Notes: generated by a model not told the origin, from the sequence alone. DNA of 64,000 nt from Bacteroidia bacterium (GCA_026391315.1 JAPLDT010000042.1:1-64000); one strand, 5' to 3'. Shown: positions 17,402 through 26,154, numbered from the stretch's first letter. Translations and numbers: made by a program.

Positions 17402-18637
17402 ATGGAAAAGTTTAGCAGAATTATATTGGTACTGGTAGCCATACTGATCTTGGCCATTACGCTTCCTATGCTTTATTGGATGGCCTTCGAAAAACCGATC
17501 AAAAAACCGAATGTTTTTTACAGTTGTACTGACGATGATTTTTTCATTCAACGTGCCGGAACACCCATCATATTTGAAGATAGCAAGGGGAACAAATATA
17601 CCCGTGAAAAGTTTGAGCAAAAGTTGCCTATGATGAATTTTCAACAGTTGATGGTATCCGGTCTGATGCCCGATTCGATCAAGGGCAAGGCCATTGATAT
17701 ACACGAAGTCGGACGCAACAGGTCGTTTATCCGGATCAAACCGGAGGATATGAACTGTCCTAAGCCAAAACTTTTCCCAATGTTTGAATCCCAGTCGGGC
17801 AGGGCCAGCCTTGAGCTGCCAAATGATTATTTCAGGATAACCTGGAGGGTTGAGTTTATTGATGCAGGAAGCAATAAAATTTTGGAAGAGAAAAGCCAGC
17901 TATTTTCAGCGGCTTTGTACCACAAGGGTTTCGCTTTCCCGGCTATTAAAATTGAGGGGATACCAACGACCAGGAAATCCTGCGACGAAGGTTACCTGAT
18001 CGTTGATTCATCCAATCAACTTTTTCATGTTAAAATGATCAAAGGTCAACCCTTTGTGAAAAAAATTAGCCTTCCTGAAGGGTTGAAGTTTAAGCACATC
18101 GCATGTGTGGATTTTAAGGACAAGAAGTACTACGCCTACTTAATTTCAGATAAGGATGGGATCTACATTCTTACCCAGGATGAGTATGAACTGATTAAAT
18201 TTCCTGTAACAGAGTATGATGCCGGAAATTGTGAACTAAAAATCTTCGGGGACCTCTTCAATTACAATGTGACTGTGGATGCCGAAGGCCATACTGACGT
18301 AATTATTCTCAATAAGGAGTACAAAAAGGTAGATAGTTACCACGAAAGCTGGCCCAAACTTTCAGATCGAACGGAGGGTAAAATATTCGGATATCTGTTC
18401 CCTGTAGAACTGTTGATGGAAGACCGCAACAGTAAATACATTAATTTTTACTGGAAGGGTTCGGGAGGCAAGGGTTGGATCATCCTGAACCTCTTGTTGG
18501 TAGCTGTGCATTTTTTGATATTGCGCCAACGAGAGGCCAAATTAAAGGGTCATACAGTGGATCTGGCTTTGGTAGCAGTCACAGGTATTTATGGTTTTCT
18601 GGCCGTACACCTTTTTCAGAACAAGTTTTTCGACTAA
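17402..18637 (+). CDS. DUF4857-like membrane protein with large periplasmic domain
   Basis: The 411-residue product starts at the ATG at 17402, one base after the permease stop. It has an N-terminal membrane helix (about 5-28), an extracytoplasmic region of about 325 residues rich in beta strands (NVFYSCTDDDFFIQR, then repeated propeller-like segments such as KKYYAYLISDKDGIYIL) and two C-terminal helices (about 358-375 and 387-405). I recall such proteins as DUF4857 linked to ABC-2 genes in Bacteroidota; the match is from memory. The topology suits a periplasmic adaptor of the ABC transporter, in the way NosD works with NosFY. It is the last gene before a terminator-like hairpin. Confidence 0.7.
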   Translation: MEKFSRIILVLVAILILAITLPMLYWMAFEKPIKKPNVFYSCTDDDFFIQRAGTPIIFEDSKGNKYTREKFEQKLPMMNFQQLMVSGLMPDSIKGKAIDIHEVGRNRSFIRIKPEDMNCPKPKLFPMFESQSGRASLELPNDYFRITWRVEFIDAGSNKILEEKSQLFSAALYHKGFAFPAIKIEGIPTTRKSCDEGYLIVDSSNQLFHVKMIKGQPFVKKISLPEGLKFKHIACVDFKDKKYYAYLISDKDGIYILTQDEYELIKFPVTEYDAGNCELKIFGDLFNYNVTVDAEGHTDVIILNKEYKKVDSYHESWPKLSDRTEGKIFGYLFPVELLMEDRNSKYINFYWKGSGGKGWIILNLLLVAVHFLILRQREAKLKGHTVDLALVAVTGIYGFLAVHLFQNKFFD

Positions 18638-18658
18638 CATACTGCTTCAAAACTATCC

Positions 18659-18687
18659 TGACGGGGTGACTCTGAGTCACCCCGTCA
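18659..18687. terminator. Palindromic repeat copy 2 in terminator position
   Basis: A perfect 13-bp stem (TGACGGGGTGACT paired with its complement) around a ctg loop, 22 bp after the DUF4857-like stop. It has no T-run, so it may be a Rho-independent-like pause or simply a dispersed repeat. The core matches the 5741-5777 palindrome. Confidence 0.6.
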
Positions 18688-18728
18688 GAAGAAATGTAAC
18701 CGCATCAAATTTCTATCAAAAGAAACGC

Positions 18729-18736
18729 TATTTTTG
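18729..18736 (+). promoter_or_regulatory. Candidate -7 promoter element for the 18785 gene
   Basis: TATTTTTG fits the Bacteroidota -7 consensus TAnnTTTG and lies about 50 bp before the ATG, after the hairpin that closes the previous operon. A clear -33 TTG at the proper distance was not found, so support is partial. Confidence 0.35.
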
Positions 18737-18784
18737 AGCAATTCCGTATAATAAGGAAACTATACTCATAACAAAATAGCCACA

Positions 18785-19612
18785 ATGTACTATAAAGCTA
18801 TCCTACTCTTTTTTACACTGCTGTTCGCATTCTCATCCTTTGCGCAAACCTCCGAAGCGAAGGATATACTGGTTCCAAAAAGAACGCCGGAGCCTTTCCT
18901 CTTTTCCGTGACGACCCTTACCAGGGAGGATCTAAAATGGAGCATGGACTATTCGGCCAGTTATGGTGAAAGGGTAACCGGTCCTTTTGGTTATGAAGGC
19001 ATCGGTCAGAATTTTGCCATCAAAGGTTACCTGGGGAAACAGTTTACACTTTATGCCAATGCTGCCCTAGGTTTCTCAGGGAAAGACCATGTCGCCAGTA
19101 TGCAGCACGCAGAGGTTTTGCACGATTTTGTAGGTGGCAGGAAGAACCTGGGTTTGCGCCTTGGTGCAGGGGTTGGTGCAACAAGAGACTATAGCAATGT
19201 GAAATCGCTGATGACCAGAATTACCCTCTCTTATGATGCCACACGCTGGAAAGCGGGCGGAAATCTCCTTTTGGAAAAGGCTTTTGGCAATAACAGGGAT
19301 GCAATTGACGTCATAACCAGCTTTGGATTCCACTACCAATTGAAGGGCAATCTTTACGGTGGTTTTGAAACAGTTGGCGAGGACCTGGAAGGATTTTGGG
19401 ATCCGAAAGAGGCTGAAGGGGGTGCGAAACTTCTCATCGGACCCTCCCTGAACATGACCTCTAAAAATTCAAAGATATTCTTTTCTGTTTCCGGAGGGCC
19501 AGTCTTCTATGCTACCCGCAACGAGCTTTCCAACACCGGCGCAATAAGGGACCTCCCTTCCCAACCGGGAATGACCATCAGGGCCAGGGTGGTATTCAAT
19601 CTGACAGAATAG
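18785..19612 (+). CDS. Secreted beta-rich protein, probably outer-membrane barrel
   Basis: A 275-residue protein with a clear signal peptide (about 1-20, ending SFAQ). The mature part is a series of alternating strands with repeated glycine/aromatic pattern (FTLYANAALGFSG, NLGLRLGAGVGATRDY) ending ARVVFNLTE, consistent with a small barrel of about 10-12 strands. I do not recognise a named family. It has its own candidate promoter. Its stop is one base from the stop of the opposing small membrane protein gene, so the two transcripts must overlap. Possible link to the ECF sigma operon on the other side is only positional. Confidence 0.65.
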   Translation: MYYKAILLFFTLLFAFSSFAQTSEAKDILVPKRTPEPFLFSVTTLTREDLKWSMDYSASYGERVTGPFGYEGIGQNFAIKGYLGKQFTLYANAALGFSGKDHVASMQHAEVLHDFVGGRKNLGLRLGAGVGATRDYSNVKSLMTRITLSYDATRWKAGGNLLLEKAFGNNRDAIDVITSFGFHYQLKGNLYGGFETVGEDLEGFWDPKEAEGGAKLLIGPSLNMTSKNSKIFFSVSGGPVFYATRNELSNTGAIRDLPSQPGMTIRARVVFNLTE

Positions 19613-19613
19613 A

Positions 19614-19964
19614 TTACTCATGTTTTTCACTTTGGTAACCCCAGCCTCTCCACTCGGATTTCATCTTCTCCCTCTCTTCGTGGGTCATTTGCATCCATTT
19701 TCCCGCTAAGTCGTGGCCGCGGCCATGGCAACGGCACCTGTGACCGCCTGTGAACCCTCCAAAAAGGATCTTTGCGAGGACCAGAATTCCAAGGGCCTGC
19801 CAGAAGGTAATGGCACTAATTCCAAACACCGACGGAAGGATATTGTTCCAAAGCAGCATTACTATACTTCCGAAAACAAATACTCCTGCTGCAACAGCAA
19901 TAGGGATGAAAATGGCTGCTTTAATCCAGAAGCCTCTCCCTCTCTCTTTTCCACAACATCTCAT
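19614..19964 (-). CDS. Small two-helix membrane protein with Cys/His-rich loop
   Basis: A 116-residue protein with two membrane helices (about 13-38 and 47-68). The N-terminus MRCCGKERGRG and the segment after the helices (GGHRCRCHGRGHD) are rich in Cys, His and Arg and could bind metal. The tail is charged (MTHEEREKMKSEWRGWG). It lies 20 bp after the ECF sigma factor gene on the same strand, where an anti-sigma factor is often found, but it has no ZAS motif. Its N-terminal cytoplasmic part is too short for a standard anti-sigma domain. Function unknown. Confidence 0.65.
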   Translation of the reverse strand: MRCCGKERGRGFWIKAAIFIPIAVAAGVFVFGSIVMLLWNNILPSVFGISAITFWQALGILVLAKILFGGFTGGHRCRCHGRGHDLAGKWMQMTHEEREKMKSEWRGWGYQSEKHE

Positions 19965-19983
19965 AATTTTTATTTTTTAATTG

Positions 19984-20547
19984 TTAATACTCTTTGTAAA
20001 TGTTTTGAAGCCGTTCGCGCAGGTACGCAACTGCGTAACGTTTTCGTGAGATGATCGTTTTAATGCTTTCCCCGGTTTTGTCGGCGATCTCCTGGAGTGT
20101 CTGATCTTCCAATTCGTTCCACACAAAAACATCTCTTTGTTTTTCAGGTAATTCACTCAAAGCGGCAAAGAGGGATTCCCTAACAAACTCCTTTTCAAGC
20201 TCAGCTGCAGGATCTGTGCTGTCCAAAAGCAAAGCTTCAGGATAGACCATCTCCCCCTCCTCATCTTCGTAGGCAAAATCTGCCAGTGATTGAGGAGTTT
20301 TTTTTCGGTTTTTGTCCACAATCCGGTTTTTGCTAACACGATAAAGCCATGAACTGAGCTGAACAATGGGTTCTGTTTCGATGATGGAACTAAGCTGGTA
20401 CCAGACATCCTGCAGAATATCTTCGGCGTCTTCATCGTTTTTTACGCGGCTGCGTATAAAACGGAGCAAACGCTTTCCATACTCTTGCACGGCATTTTGA
20501 ATACTCTGCTGTCGCTGCGCCATCGGTATAGCAATTAATTCGTCCAT
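19984..20547 (-). CDS. ECF-type RNA polymerase sigma factor (second)
   Basis: A 187-residue ECF sigma factor. Region 2 lies at about 18-90 (DEDAEDILQDVWYQL, then LYRVSKNRIVDKNRKK) and region 4 at about 130-182 (LPEKQRDVFVWNELED, then IADKTGESIKTIISRKRYAV). It starts the two-gene operon with the small Cys/His-rich membrane protein. It is unlike the sigma factor at 6502 in sequence, so it is not a recent duplicate. The region between the two regions is acidic (EDEEGEMVYPEA). Targets are unknown; the NrfD trio upstream on the same strand is separated by a decayed palindrome. Confidence 0.92.
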   Translation of the reverse strand: MDELIAIPMAQRQQSIQNAVQEYGKRLLRFIRSRVKNDEDAEDILQDVWYQLSSIIETEPIVQLSSWLYRVSKNRIVDKNRKKTPQSLADFAYEDEEGEMVYPEALLLDSTDPAAELEKEFVRESLFAALSELPEKQRDVFVWNELEDQTLQEIADKTGESIKTIISRKRYAVAYLRERLQNIYKEY

Positions 20548-20609
20548 ATTGAGGTAGACGAATAAGCGGGAAAATTACTTTAAAAAGGGGATGTTTTTTA
20601 ATAAACTGA

Positions 20610-20634
20610 TGGAGTGACCCTGAGTCATAATCCA
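20610..20634. repeat. Decayed palindromic repeat, copy 3
   Basis: The sequence tggagtgaccctgagtcata keeps the gtgac-ctg-agtca centre of the palindromes at 5741 and 18659 but has lost much of the outer pairing. It lies 29 bp after the NrfD-like gene's stop, before the sigma factor start. Confidence 0.45.
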
Positions 20635-20662
20635 TAGTAAAGCTAATAATTGTTTGTGACTA

Positions 20663-21889
20663 TTAATTCTCTTTTTTTTGGTTTAAACTATCAATATTAT
20701 AATTTTCAAATATGATTGCAATGGCAATTTTTAACAGAATGGTAAATACCAATGAACCAAGAGAGAATATCATCACAGCAGTCCTAATTTCTGTCATTGA
20801 AGGTGTGTAAACATAAATCTGTCCTAATACATCAGGAGTAAATCCAGGGATGATCAGGGCTATTCCTTTTTCTACATAGACGCTGGCATAAATGAGAACT
20901 GCGCCAATATTTAAAGTTATAAAATTTTTCCTGGTAGCTGGAATCAGGAAAAGAACAAAAGCAATGCACCCCATGATAATAGATGACCAGCTATAGACCA
21001 CCAGCTCTTTGTTGTCGCCAATGCCAAGCAGCAAATATTTCCAATAGAGAACATGCTCTGTCCCTGAATAAAACTCCTTAAAAAGTTCGGCAACCGAAAA
21101 GAAAAGATAAATAAACATAGAGTAAACCATCAATTCAGCGATGGTCCATATGGCCTCATCTTTAATTTCGAACTTCGTTATTTTCCTGAGTATTTGAAAT
21201 AAAATCAAGAGAATAGCCGGACCGGAACAAAATGCGGAAGCTAAAAACCTTGGTGCAAGTAAGGCACTGTTCCAGAACGGGCGTGCAGGCAAAGCATTGT
21301 AAAGAAAAGCAGTTACCGTATGAATGGAAACAGCCATTGGGATGCTGAATAAGACAAGCCATAACACAAATGTCTTATTGTACTGTTTTTTGTAGAAAGT
21401 GCAATAGAGCAAATAAGTTACAACGACTGAATTTATTATCAGATAAATGTTAAGCGCGAAAAAGTCCCATGAAAGCAACGAGTATGGGAAGTTCATCGTC
21501 CCAACGATTGGTAACATGTGCCAGAACCTGAGTGGTCTGCCAATATCTACTACGATAAAGGAGATACACATAATGACCGCACAGACTGCCAGCAGTTCTC
21601 CAAATATTACGATTTCTTTAATTGGTTTCCAATTGTAAATATAAGCCGGGATAACCAACATAACAGCAGCGGCAGCTATTCCGACCAGAAAGGTAAAATT
21701 CCCTATGTAGAACGCCCATGATACCGAATCTCTCATATGAGTTTTAATCAGTCCGTCACTTAGCTGAGCAGAATATCCAAATCCTCCCCAAATAATCAGT
21801 AACACCAGAAAAGTCAGCCAGGCGTAATATGTTTTACTTCCCCGGAGGGTTATCTTTCCACAATCGATTATAAAATGAAAAAAATTCAT
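20663..21889 (-). CDS. NrfD/PsrC-like quinone-interacting membrane subunit
   Basis: A 408-residue integral membrane protein with about ten helices (the first near 23-43, then regularly to about 390). The features match the NrfD/PsrC family: it transfers electrons between the menaquinone pool and a periplasmic FeS subunit without haem. It is the third gene of a leftward set: tetraheme cytochrome, four-cluster FeS protein, NrfD. No molybdopterin or NrfA catalytic subunit is next to it. The set therefore resembles an electron-transfer module in the manner of NrfBCD, or a reduced form of the alternative complex III core. Direction of electron flow cannot be inferred. Confidence 0.85.
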   Translation of the reverse strand: MNFFHFIIDCGKITLRGSKTYYAWLTFLVLLIIWGGFGYSAQLSDGLIKTHMRDSVSWAFYIGNFTFLVGIAAAAVMLVIPAYIYNWKPIKEIVIFGELLAVCAVIMCISFIVVDIGRPLRFWHMLPIVGTMNFPYSLLSWDFFALNIYLIINSVVVTYLLYCTFYKKQYNKTFVLWLVLFSIPMAVSIHTVTAFLYNALPARPFWNSALLAPRFLASAFCSGPAILLILFQILRKITKFEIKDEAIWTIAELMVYSMFIYLFFSVAELFKEFYSGTEHVLYWKYLLLGIGDNKELVVYSWSSIIMGCIAFVLFLIPATRKNFITLNIGAVLIYASVYVEKGIALIIPGFTPDVLGQIYVYTPSMTEIRTAVMIFSLGSLVFTILLKIAIAIIFENYNIDSLNQKKEN

Positions 21890-21935
21890 ATTAGAATTTG
21901 TTAATTTTTTATCTATTTGAAACTATGATAAACTT

Positions 21936-22826
21936 TTAGATTCCGAAGAAATAATAAAATTTTGGTTGAGTGTTTAGTTCTTGTTTCAAAACGAGAACCC
22001 GCTTATTTGCAAGAATGTACCTGACTTCGCTTTCGGGATCCAAAAGGTTTCCAAATTTTCTTGCTCCTACCGGACAAATTTCAACACACGCCGGGTATTT
22101 GCCCTCTCTTGTTCTCTGAACGCAAAATGTGCATTTTTCTACAACACCTTTCATCCTTGGCCTATTTCCCAAATAGTGCATTTCTGTATTTATTTCTTCT
22201 GCCGGTACATTGGGCTCGCCCCAGTTAAAATGCCTTGCACCGTAAGGACAGGCTGCCATGCAATATCTGCAACCAATGCACCAGTTGTAATCAATTACAA
22301 CTATTCCGTCAGGTTCCTGCCAGGTTGCCTTAGCCGGACACACCTTTATACATTGAGGGTTTCTACATTGCTGACAACCAATTGGTACATAAAAATGATC
22401 TTTGTCAGGTACTGTTTCCGGATTATATTGTACAGTAGAATACGCAAAATCTATCCCCTTTTCCTTTTCCATTTGAAGAACCTGTATCCAGTGAATTTGT
22501 GGATTCCTCGACTGGTTGTTCTCTTTCACACAAGCATACACACACCTTCTGCATCCTATGCATCGGGATAAATCAAGCGCGTAACCAAATAAAGTCTCTT
22601 CAAGGGCTGGTTTGGCTGATAGATGAAAATCCTTGTGGTACTTTTCTTTGTATTCGATTACCAAATTCTTAATTAAATCATCAACCTCCTTTTTCGTCAA
22701 TGTTCTAAAGTTCTTTTGAAGGAATTCATCAACTTTCTTCATATTACAACCAGAAAGAGCAAGTGCTGAAAATGTTGCTAATGACAGATTTTTTAAAAAT
22801 ATCCTTCTAGAATTTTCCTTTTTCAT
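21936..22826 (-). CDS. Periplasmic four-cluster [4Fe-4S] ferredoxin subunit (NrfC/PsrB-like) with Tat-like lipoprotein signal
   Basis: A 296-residue electron carrier. The N-terminus SRRIFLKNLSLATFSALAL is a twin-arginine signal followed by LSGC, with Cys27 as a lipobox cysteine, so the protein is probably exported folded and lipid-anchored. Sixteen Cys in four groups (89/92/95/99, 151/154/159/163, 183/186/189/193, 232/235/247/251) bind four [4Fe-4S] clusters as in NrfC and PsrB. It lies between the cytochrome and NrfD genes with short gaps (26 and 46 bp) and should pass electrons between them. Confidence 0.9.
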   Translation of the reverse strand: MKKENSRRIFLKNLSLATFSALALSGCNMKKVDEFLQKNFRTLTKKEVDDLIKNLVIEYKEKYHKDFHLSAKPALEETLFGYALDLSRCIGCRRCVYACVKENNQSRNPQIHWIQVLQMEKEKGIDFAYSTVQYNPETVPDKDHFYVPIGCQQCRNPQCIKVCPAKATWQEPDGIVVIDYNWCIGCRYCMAACPYGARHFNWGEPNVPAEEINTEMHYLGNRPRMKGVVEKCTFCVQRTREGKYPACVEICPVGARKFGNLLDPESEVRYILANKRVLVLKQELNTQPKFYYFFGI

Positions 22827-22852
22827 TTCAGTTATAATATCGATTCATAATG

Positions 22853-23434
22853 TTATTTAATATCTATCTGCCGCATTGGTGGCGGTTCCGGTTTTAACTC
22901 TTTGAATTTTGGAGAGTGAGGATTGTGACAATGAACACAAAGCAGATATTCTCTTTTCCCGTTCCATTCGCCTGTCCTCTTTCCATGGACACCAACTTTC
23001 CAATCACGTAATTTCTCTCCATGACACTGACCGCAAAGTTTATACGACTCCTTGAAATCCAATAATTTTCCACTTGCGAGCTTTAGAGAGTCTCTGTTAT
23101 TAACATCATGGCAGTCTAGACACCACCGGTTTTCCTTGTCATGATTAAAAATTGCTGATATATCATCATGCCATTTTACCAACTCCCTTTTCACTGGATT
23201 GGGTGGGAAACTTTTATGACAATCAGTACAAGGGAAAATCCCATCGCTGAAAGGGGGCGCTTCAACCGCATATTCATTCGTTTTTTCAGGTTTTTTACTT
23301 GAGTTTTTTAAGGCAGATACTTTATGTGTTTCATTGCCGTCTGATTTTTTATCGTCGCAACTGAGTATCAGGAAGCAAAAAAGCATCAATATAATAACCG
23401 GAATTTTTATGTTTTTGTAATTTTTGTCTTTCAT
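22853..23434 (-). CDS. Tetraheme c-type cytochrome lipoprotein
   Basis: A 193-residue protein with a lipoprotein signal (FCFLILSC, Cys26) and four CxxCH haem motifs at 69-73, 105-109, 134-138 and 166-170. Other His residues (His89, His98, His150, His173) could be axial ligands. The region between signal and first haem is a charged linker. It is the first gene of the cytochrome/FeS/NrfD set and would be the periplasmic electron entry or exit point. The size and haem count are like small NrfB/NapC-independent cytochromes; the partner enzyme is not in the window. Confidence 0.88.
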   Translation of the reverse strand: MKDKNYKNIKIPVIILMLFCFLILSCDDKKSDGNETHKVSALKNSSKKPEKTNEYAVEAPPFSDGIFPCTDCHKSFPPNPVKRELVKWHDDISAIFNHDKENRWCLDCHDVNNRDSLKLASGKLLDFKESYKLCGQCHGEKLRDWKVGVHGKRTGEWNGKREYLLCVHCHNPHSPKFKELKPEPPPMRQIDIK

Positions 23435-23866
23435 CTGTTTATAATTTTGTTTTTTAGTTGCCAGATGGAACTCTCAATAATCATCCTCCTGTGTGTGAAA
23501 GATTTTCTCATGGTCGTTTCATAATTAGTTTACTTTTCAATTATAATTAAAAACCGGCTTATCAGAGTGTCTGATACACAGTATTTTTAAATTATGTATT
23601 TACCTAAAAGGTTGTTTTTTGATATAGTAATCTTAGAAACACGTCATATCAATAGCATAAGCTAAAGAAAAGCACCTTATTTGTTGTAACGAAATCGGAT
23701 AGTTAGTATTGCCGCATAAATATAACGCAATAATGATCTAAACTTAACAAAAAAATTAAATTAAATAGTCGATCCTTATAAATTCAATTTTACTGTTGAA
23801 AATTCAAAGAATAAGAGTTGCTGAAAAATTGAGAGGTAAGGTTGATACAAACTGAACAATAGGTAG
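23435..23866. other. Intergenic region upstream of the cytochrome operon
   Basis: 432 bp of AT-rich sequence between the leftward cytochrome operon and the end of the leftward response-regulator gene. It must hold the cytochrome operon promoter. I saw no gene, RNA or strong hairpin, and no clear CAAAnnTA (reverse-strand -7) element next to the start. Confidence 0.5.
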
Positions 23867-24559
23867 TTAGTTGTCGTACGTCATGATAAACCCACTGCCA
23901 TGGATGTTGCGGATCTCGACTGATGGATCGTCTTTGAAGAACTTCCGCAATTTGGTGATGAAGACATCCATACTACGAGTGGTAAAATAGCCATCGTCGC
24001 CCCAGATTCTTTTGAGGGCCACCTCGCGCGGTAGCAGCTCATCTCGGTGTTCGCAGAGCAACAAAAGCAGCGCCGCCTCCTTCGGGCTGAGCAGCTGTTT
24101 GGTTTCGCCCAGCCTGATTTCGCGCAGCTTCGAATCAAAGAGGTATTTGCCGATGGTATAGAGATGATTGGTATTTCCCTGTTCACCCTCGGCACGTTTC
24201 AGCAGCACGGCAATCTTGTATATCAGCACGTCAGCATCGAAGGGTTTGACAATATAATCATCTGCCCCCAGTTTATATCCCTCCAGAACATCCTCCTTTA
24301 AAGATTTAGCTGTCAGGTAGATAATTGGGATGCGCGCATCCATCGACCGGATCTCCCTGCCAATGGTGAACCCATCCACATTGGGAAGCATCACATCGAG
24401 CAAACAAAGATCGTAGGAGCCTTCCCGAAAGGAACTTACAGCATGTTTCCCATCCGAAAGCCAGGTGATGGTAAAATTGCAAATCTCGAGGTAGGATTTC
24501 AGAACGGCCCCAAAACTGAGATCGTCTTCCACAAAGAATATGGATTTAGGGTGGCTCAT
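23867..24559 (-). CDS. OmpR-family response regulator
   Basis: A 230-residue DNA-binding regulator. The receiver domain (about 5-120) has the acidic pair Glu11/Asp12, phospho-acceptor Asp55 (LCLLDVMLPNVDGF) and the conserved Lys in YIVKPFDAD. The winged-helix effector domain occupies about 135-228 (LSPKEAALLLLLCEH, then TTRSMDVFITKLRKFF). Its start overlaps the kinase stop by four bases (ATGA), so the two are coupled. The likely targets include the divergent gene at 26360, whose upstream region has four phased repeats. Confidence 0.93.
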   Translation of the reverse strand: MSHPKSIFFVEDDLSFGAVLKSYLEICNFTITWLSDGKHAVSSFREGSYDLCLLDVMLPNVDGFTIGREIRSMDARIPIIYLTAKSLKEDVLEGYKLGADDYIVKPFDADVLIYKIAVLLKRAEGEQGNTNHLYTIGKYLFDSKLREIRLGETKQLLSPKEAALLLLLCEHRDELLPREVALKRIWGDDGYFTTRSMDVFITKLRKFFKDDPSVEIRNIHGSGFIMTYDN

Positions 24560-26154
24560 CGGCGGTTGTTTAGAAATGGGATAAACACCACAAACTTGCT
24601 CCCTTTGCCGGGTTCACTGAAAACCTTAATGGTTCCGTTGTTGGCATCCAAAATGGCTTTGATGTAACTCAATCCAAGTCCGAATCCCTTGATGGTGTGA
24701 ATGTTGCCGGATGTAAGCCGGTAAAATTTATCAAAAATCCTCGCCTGCACGGCCTTTGTCATGCCCATTCCCTTGTCTTCGACAGTGAGCAGGATTCCAT
24801 CGGATGAGTTGGCTGTAGAAACGGTGATCTGGGGCGCCTCAGGCGAATATTTGTTGGCATTGTCAAGCAAATTGCAGACCAGGTTGGTGAAGTGGATGGG
24901 ATCGATGGTGACAACCGGATTGACCGCCTCAAGCCGCGTCTCAATCCTTCCTCCGCGTTGCTCGACCTGCAAAATGATGCCATCAATTGCACCCTCGATC
25001 AATGGATGTACATCAGTAGCCTGGAAGTTGAACTCAAACTCTTTCCGGTCGAGCCGGGCAATCTGCAGGATGCGTTCTACCTGCTCGTTCATCCGCTGGT
25101 TCTCCTTCTTGATCATCCCAGCAAAGAAACGGACCTTCTCCTCCTCACCGATCACCTTTTGGTTGGCAATCGAATCGGCCGCTATCGAGATGGTGGCAAT
25201 GGGGGTCTTGAACTCATGCGTCATGTTGTTGATGAAATCAGATTTCATCTCAGATATTCTTTTCTGTTTAAGAATCAGGTAGATACTTAGCAGGAAGGTG
25301 AGGAAGATGATGAGTGTAAAAGATACGGAGAGTCCCAAAAGCAGGGTCGTTTTGCGTCCGATAAAGAGGTCCCTAGCGGGGAAGTGGACGGCAAAATCAA
25401 GCTTTTTTCTGAAAATATCGTCAGGGAAGAGGTTGACTTTATACCATCGCTTGCTGGCATTGGCAGTTGATGTCTGTTCCGGAATAGAATCACCTCCTAC
25501 CACGGATATTTCGAAATCGATGGGAATGGCCCGGTCAATAAGCTCCTCTTTGAGCAATTTTCTCAATTGCACCTCATCGATGTGGCGGCCTGTCTCCCAC
25601 CCGTTGTACTCTATTCTGATCTGGTTGGAGAGTTGTTTGAGTTGTTTTATTTTTTGTCCGACGGCTGGATCAATGGATGGAATGTCAACTTTAAAAGTCG
25701 AATCATAATGTTTCCCATAGCTATTTTCTGTGATGGTCTTTGCCTTCCCGGTCAATTTTCTGATTTTATTTCCTGCAACCACAACATAGCTAAATTGATT
25801 GGAATGCTGCGATTTGGATGTCGTAACGCTGATGGTGCCATGCACGCTGTCCCTTTTGACGATTACGTCGAGGTTCTCAAACTCCTTTGGTGGCGGTGGC
25901 GGGGGAGGAGGGGGGAATGGTATTTGTTTGTTCCAGTTAATCGTATCACCTTCGGCAAAACCCCGGATAACTTTCAGATCCTGACCGGTTTCCAAACGCC
26001 TCACCGCTTTGTTCATGGCCTCATTGACCGACCGGTCGAAGAGTTCGTTCCGAACGGCAACCGAATTGTTGAACCAATAGAACTGCACCGCTACGATTCC
26101 GAGCAGCGAGATTCCCATGAGGATAGCCAATCCGATAATGATGCGTCTGTTCAC
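24556..26154 (-). CDS. Membrane sensor histidine kinase with polyproline segment in its periplasmic domain
   Basis: A 532-residue kinase. Helices at about 5-28 and 267-296 flank a periplasmic domain of about 240 residues that includes nine consecutive prolines at 81-89. The H-box has His313 (MTHEFKTPIA). The N-box is NLLDNANKYSPEAP, with DKGMGM and GFGLGLSYI as G-boxes. There is no HAMP domain visible. It is first in the leftward kinase/regulator operon and divergent from a secreted protein with ten prolines. The shared feature suggests the kinase may sense, or compete for a partner with, that protein; this is inference. Signal unknown. Confidence 0.92.
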   Translation of the reverse strand: MNRRIIIGLAILMGISLLGIVAVQFYWFNNSVAVRNELFDRSVNEAMNKAVRRLETGQDLKVIRGFAEGDTINWNKQIPFPPPPPPPPPKEFENLDVIVKRDSVHGTISVTTSKSQHSNQFSYVVVAGNKIRKLTGKAKTITENSYGKHYDSTFKVDIPSIDPAVGQKIKQLKQLSNQIRIEYNGWETGRHIDEVQLRKLLKEELIDRAIPIDFEISVVGGDSIPEQTSTANASKRWYKVNLFPDDIFRKKLDFAVHFPARDLFIGRKTTLLLGLSVSFTLIIFLTFLLSIYLILKQKRISEMKSDFINNMTHEFKTPIATISIAADSIANQKVIGEEEKVRFFAGMIKKENQRMNEQVERILQIARLDRKEFEFNFQATDVHPLIEGAIDGIILQVEQRGGRIETRLEAVNPVVTIDPIHFTNLVCNLLDNANKYSPEAPQITVSTANSSDGILLTVEDKGMGMTKAVQARIFDKFYRLTSGNIHTIKGFGLGLSYIKAILDANNGTIKVFSEPGKGSKFVVFIPFLNNRR

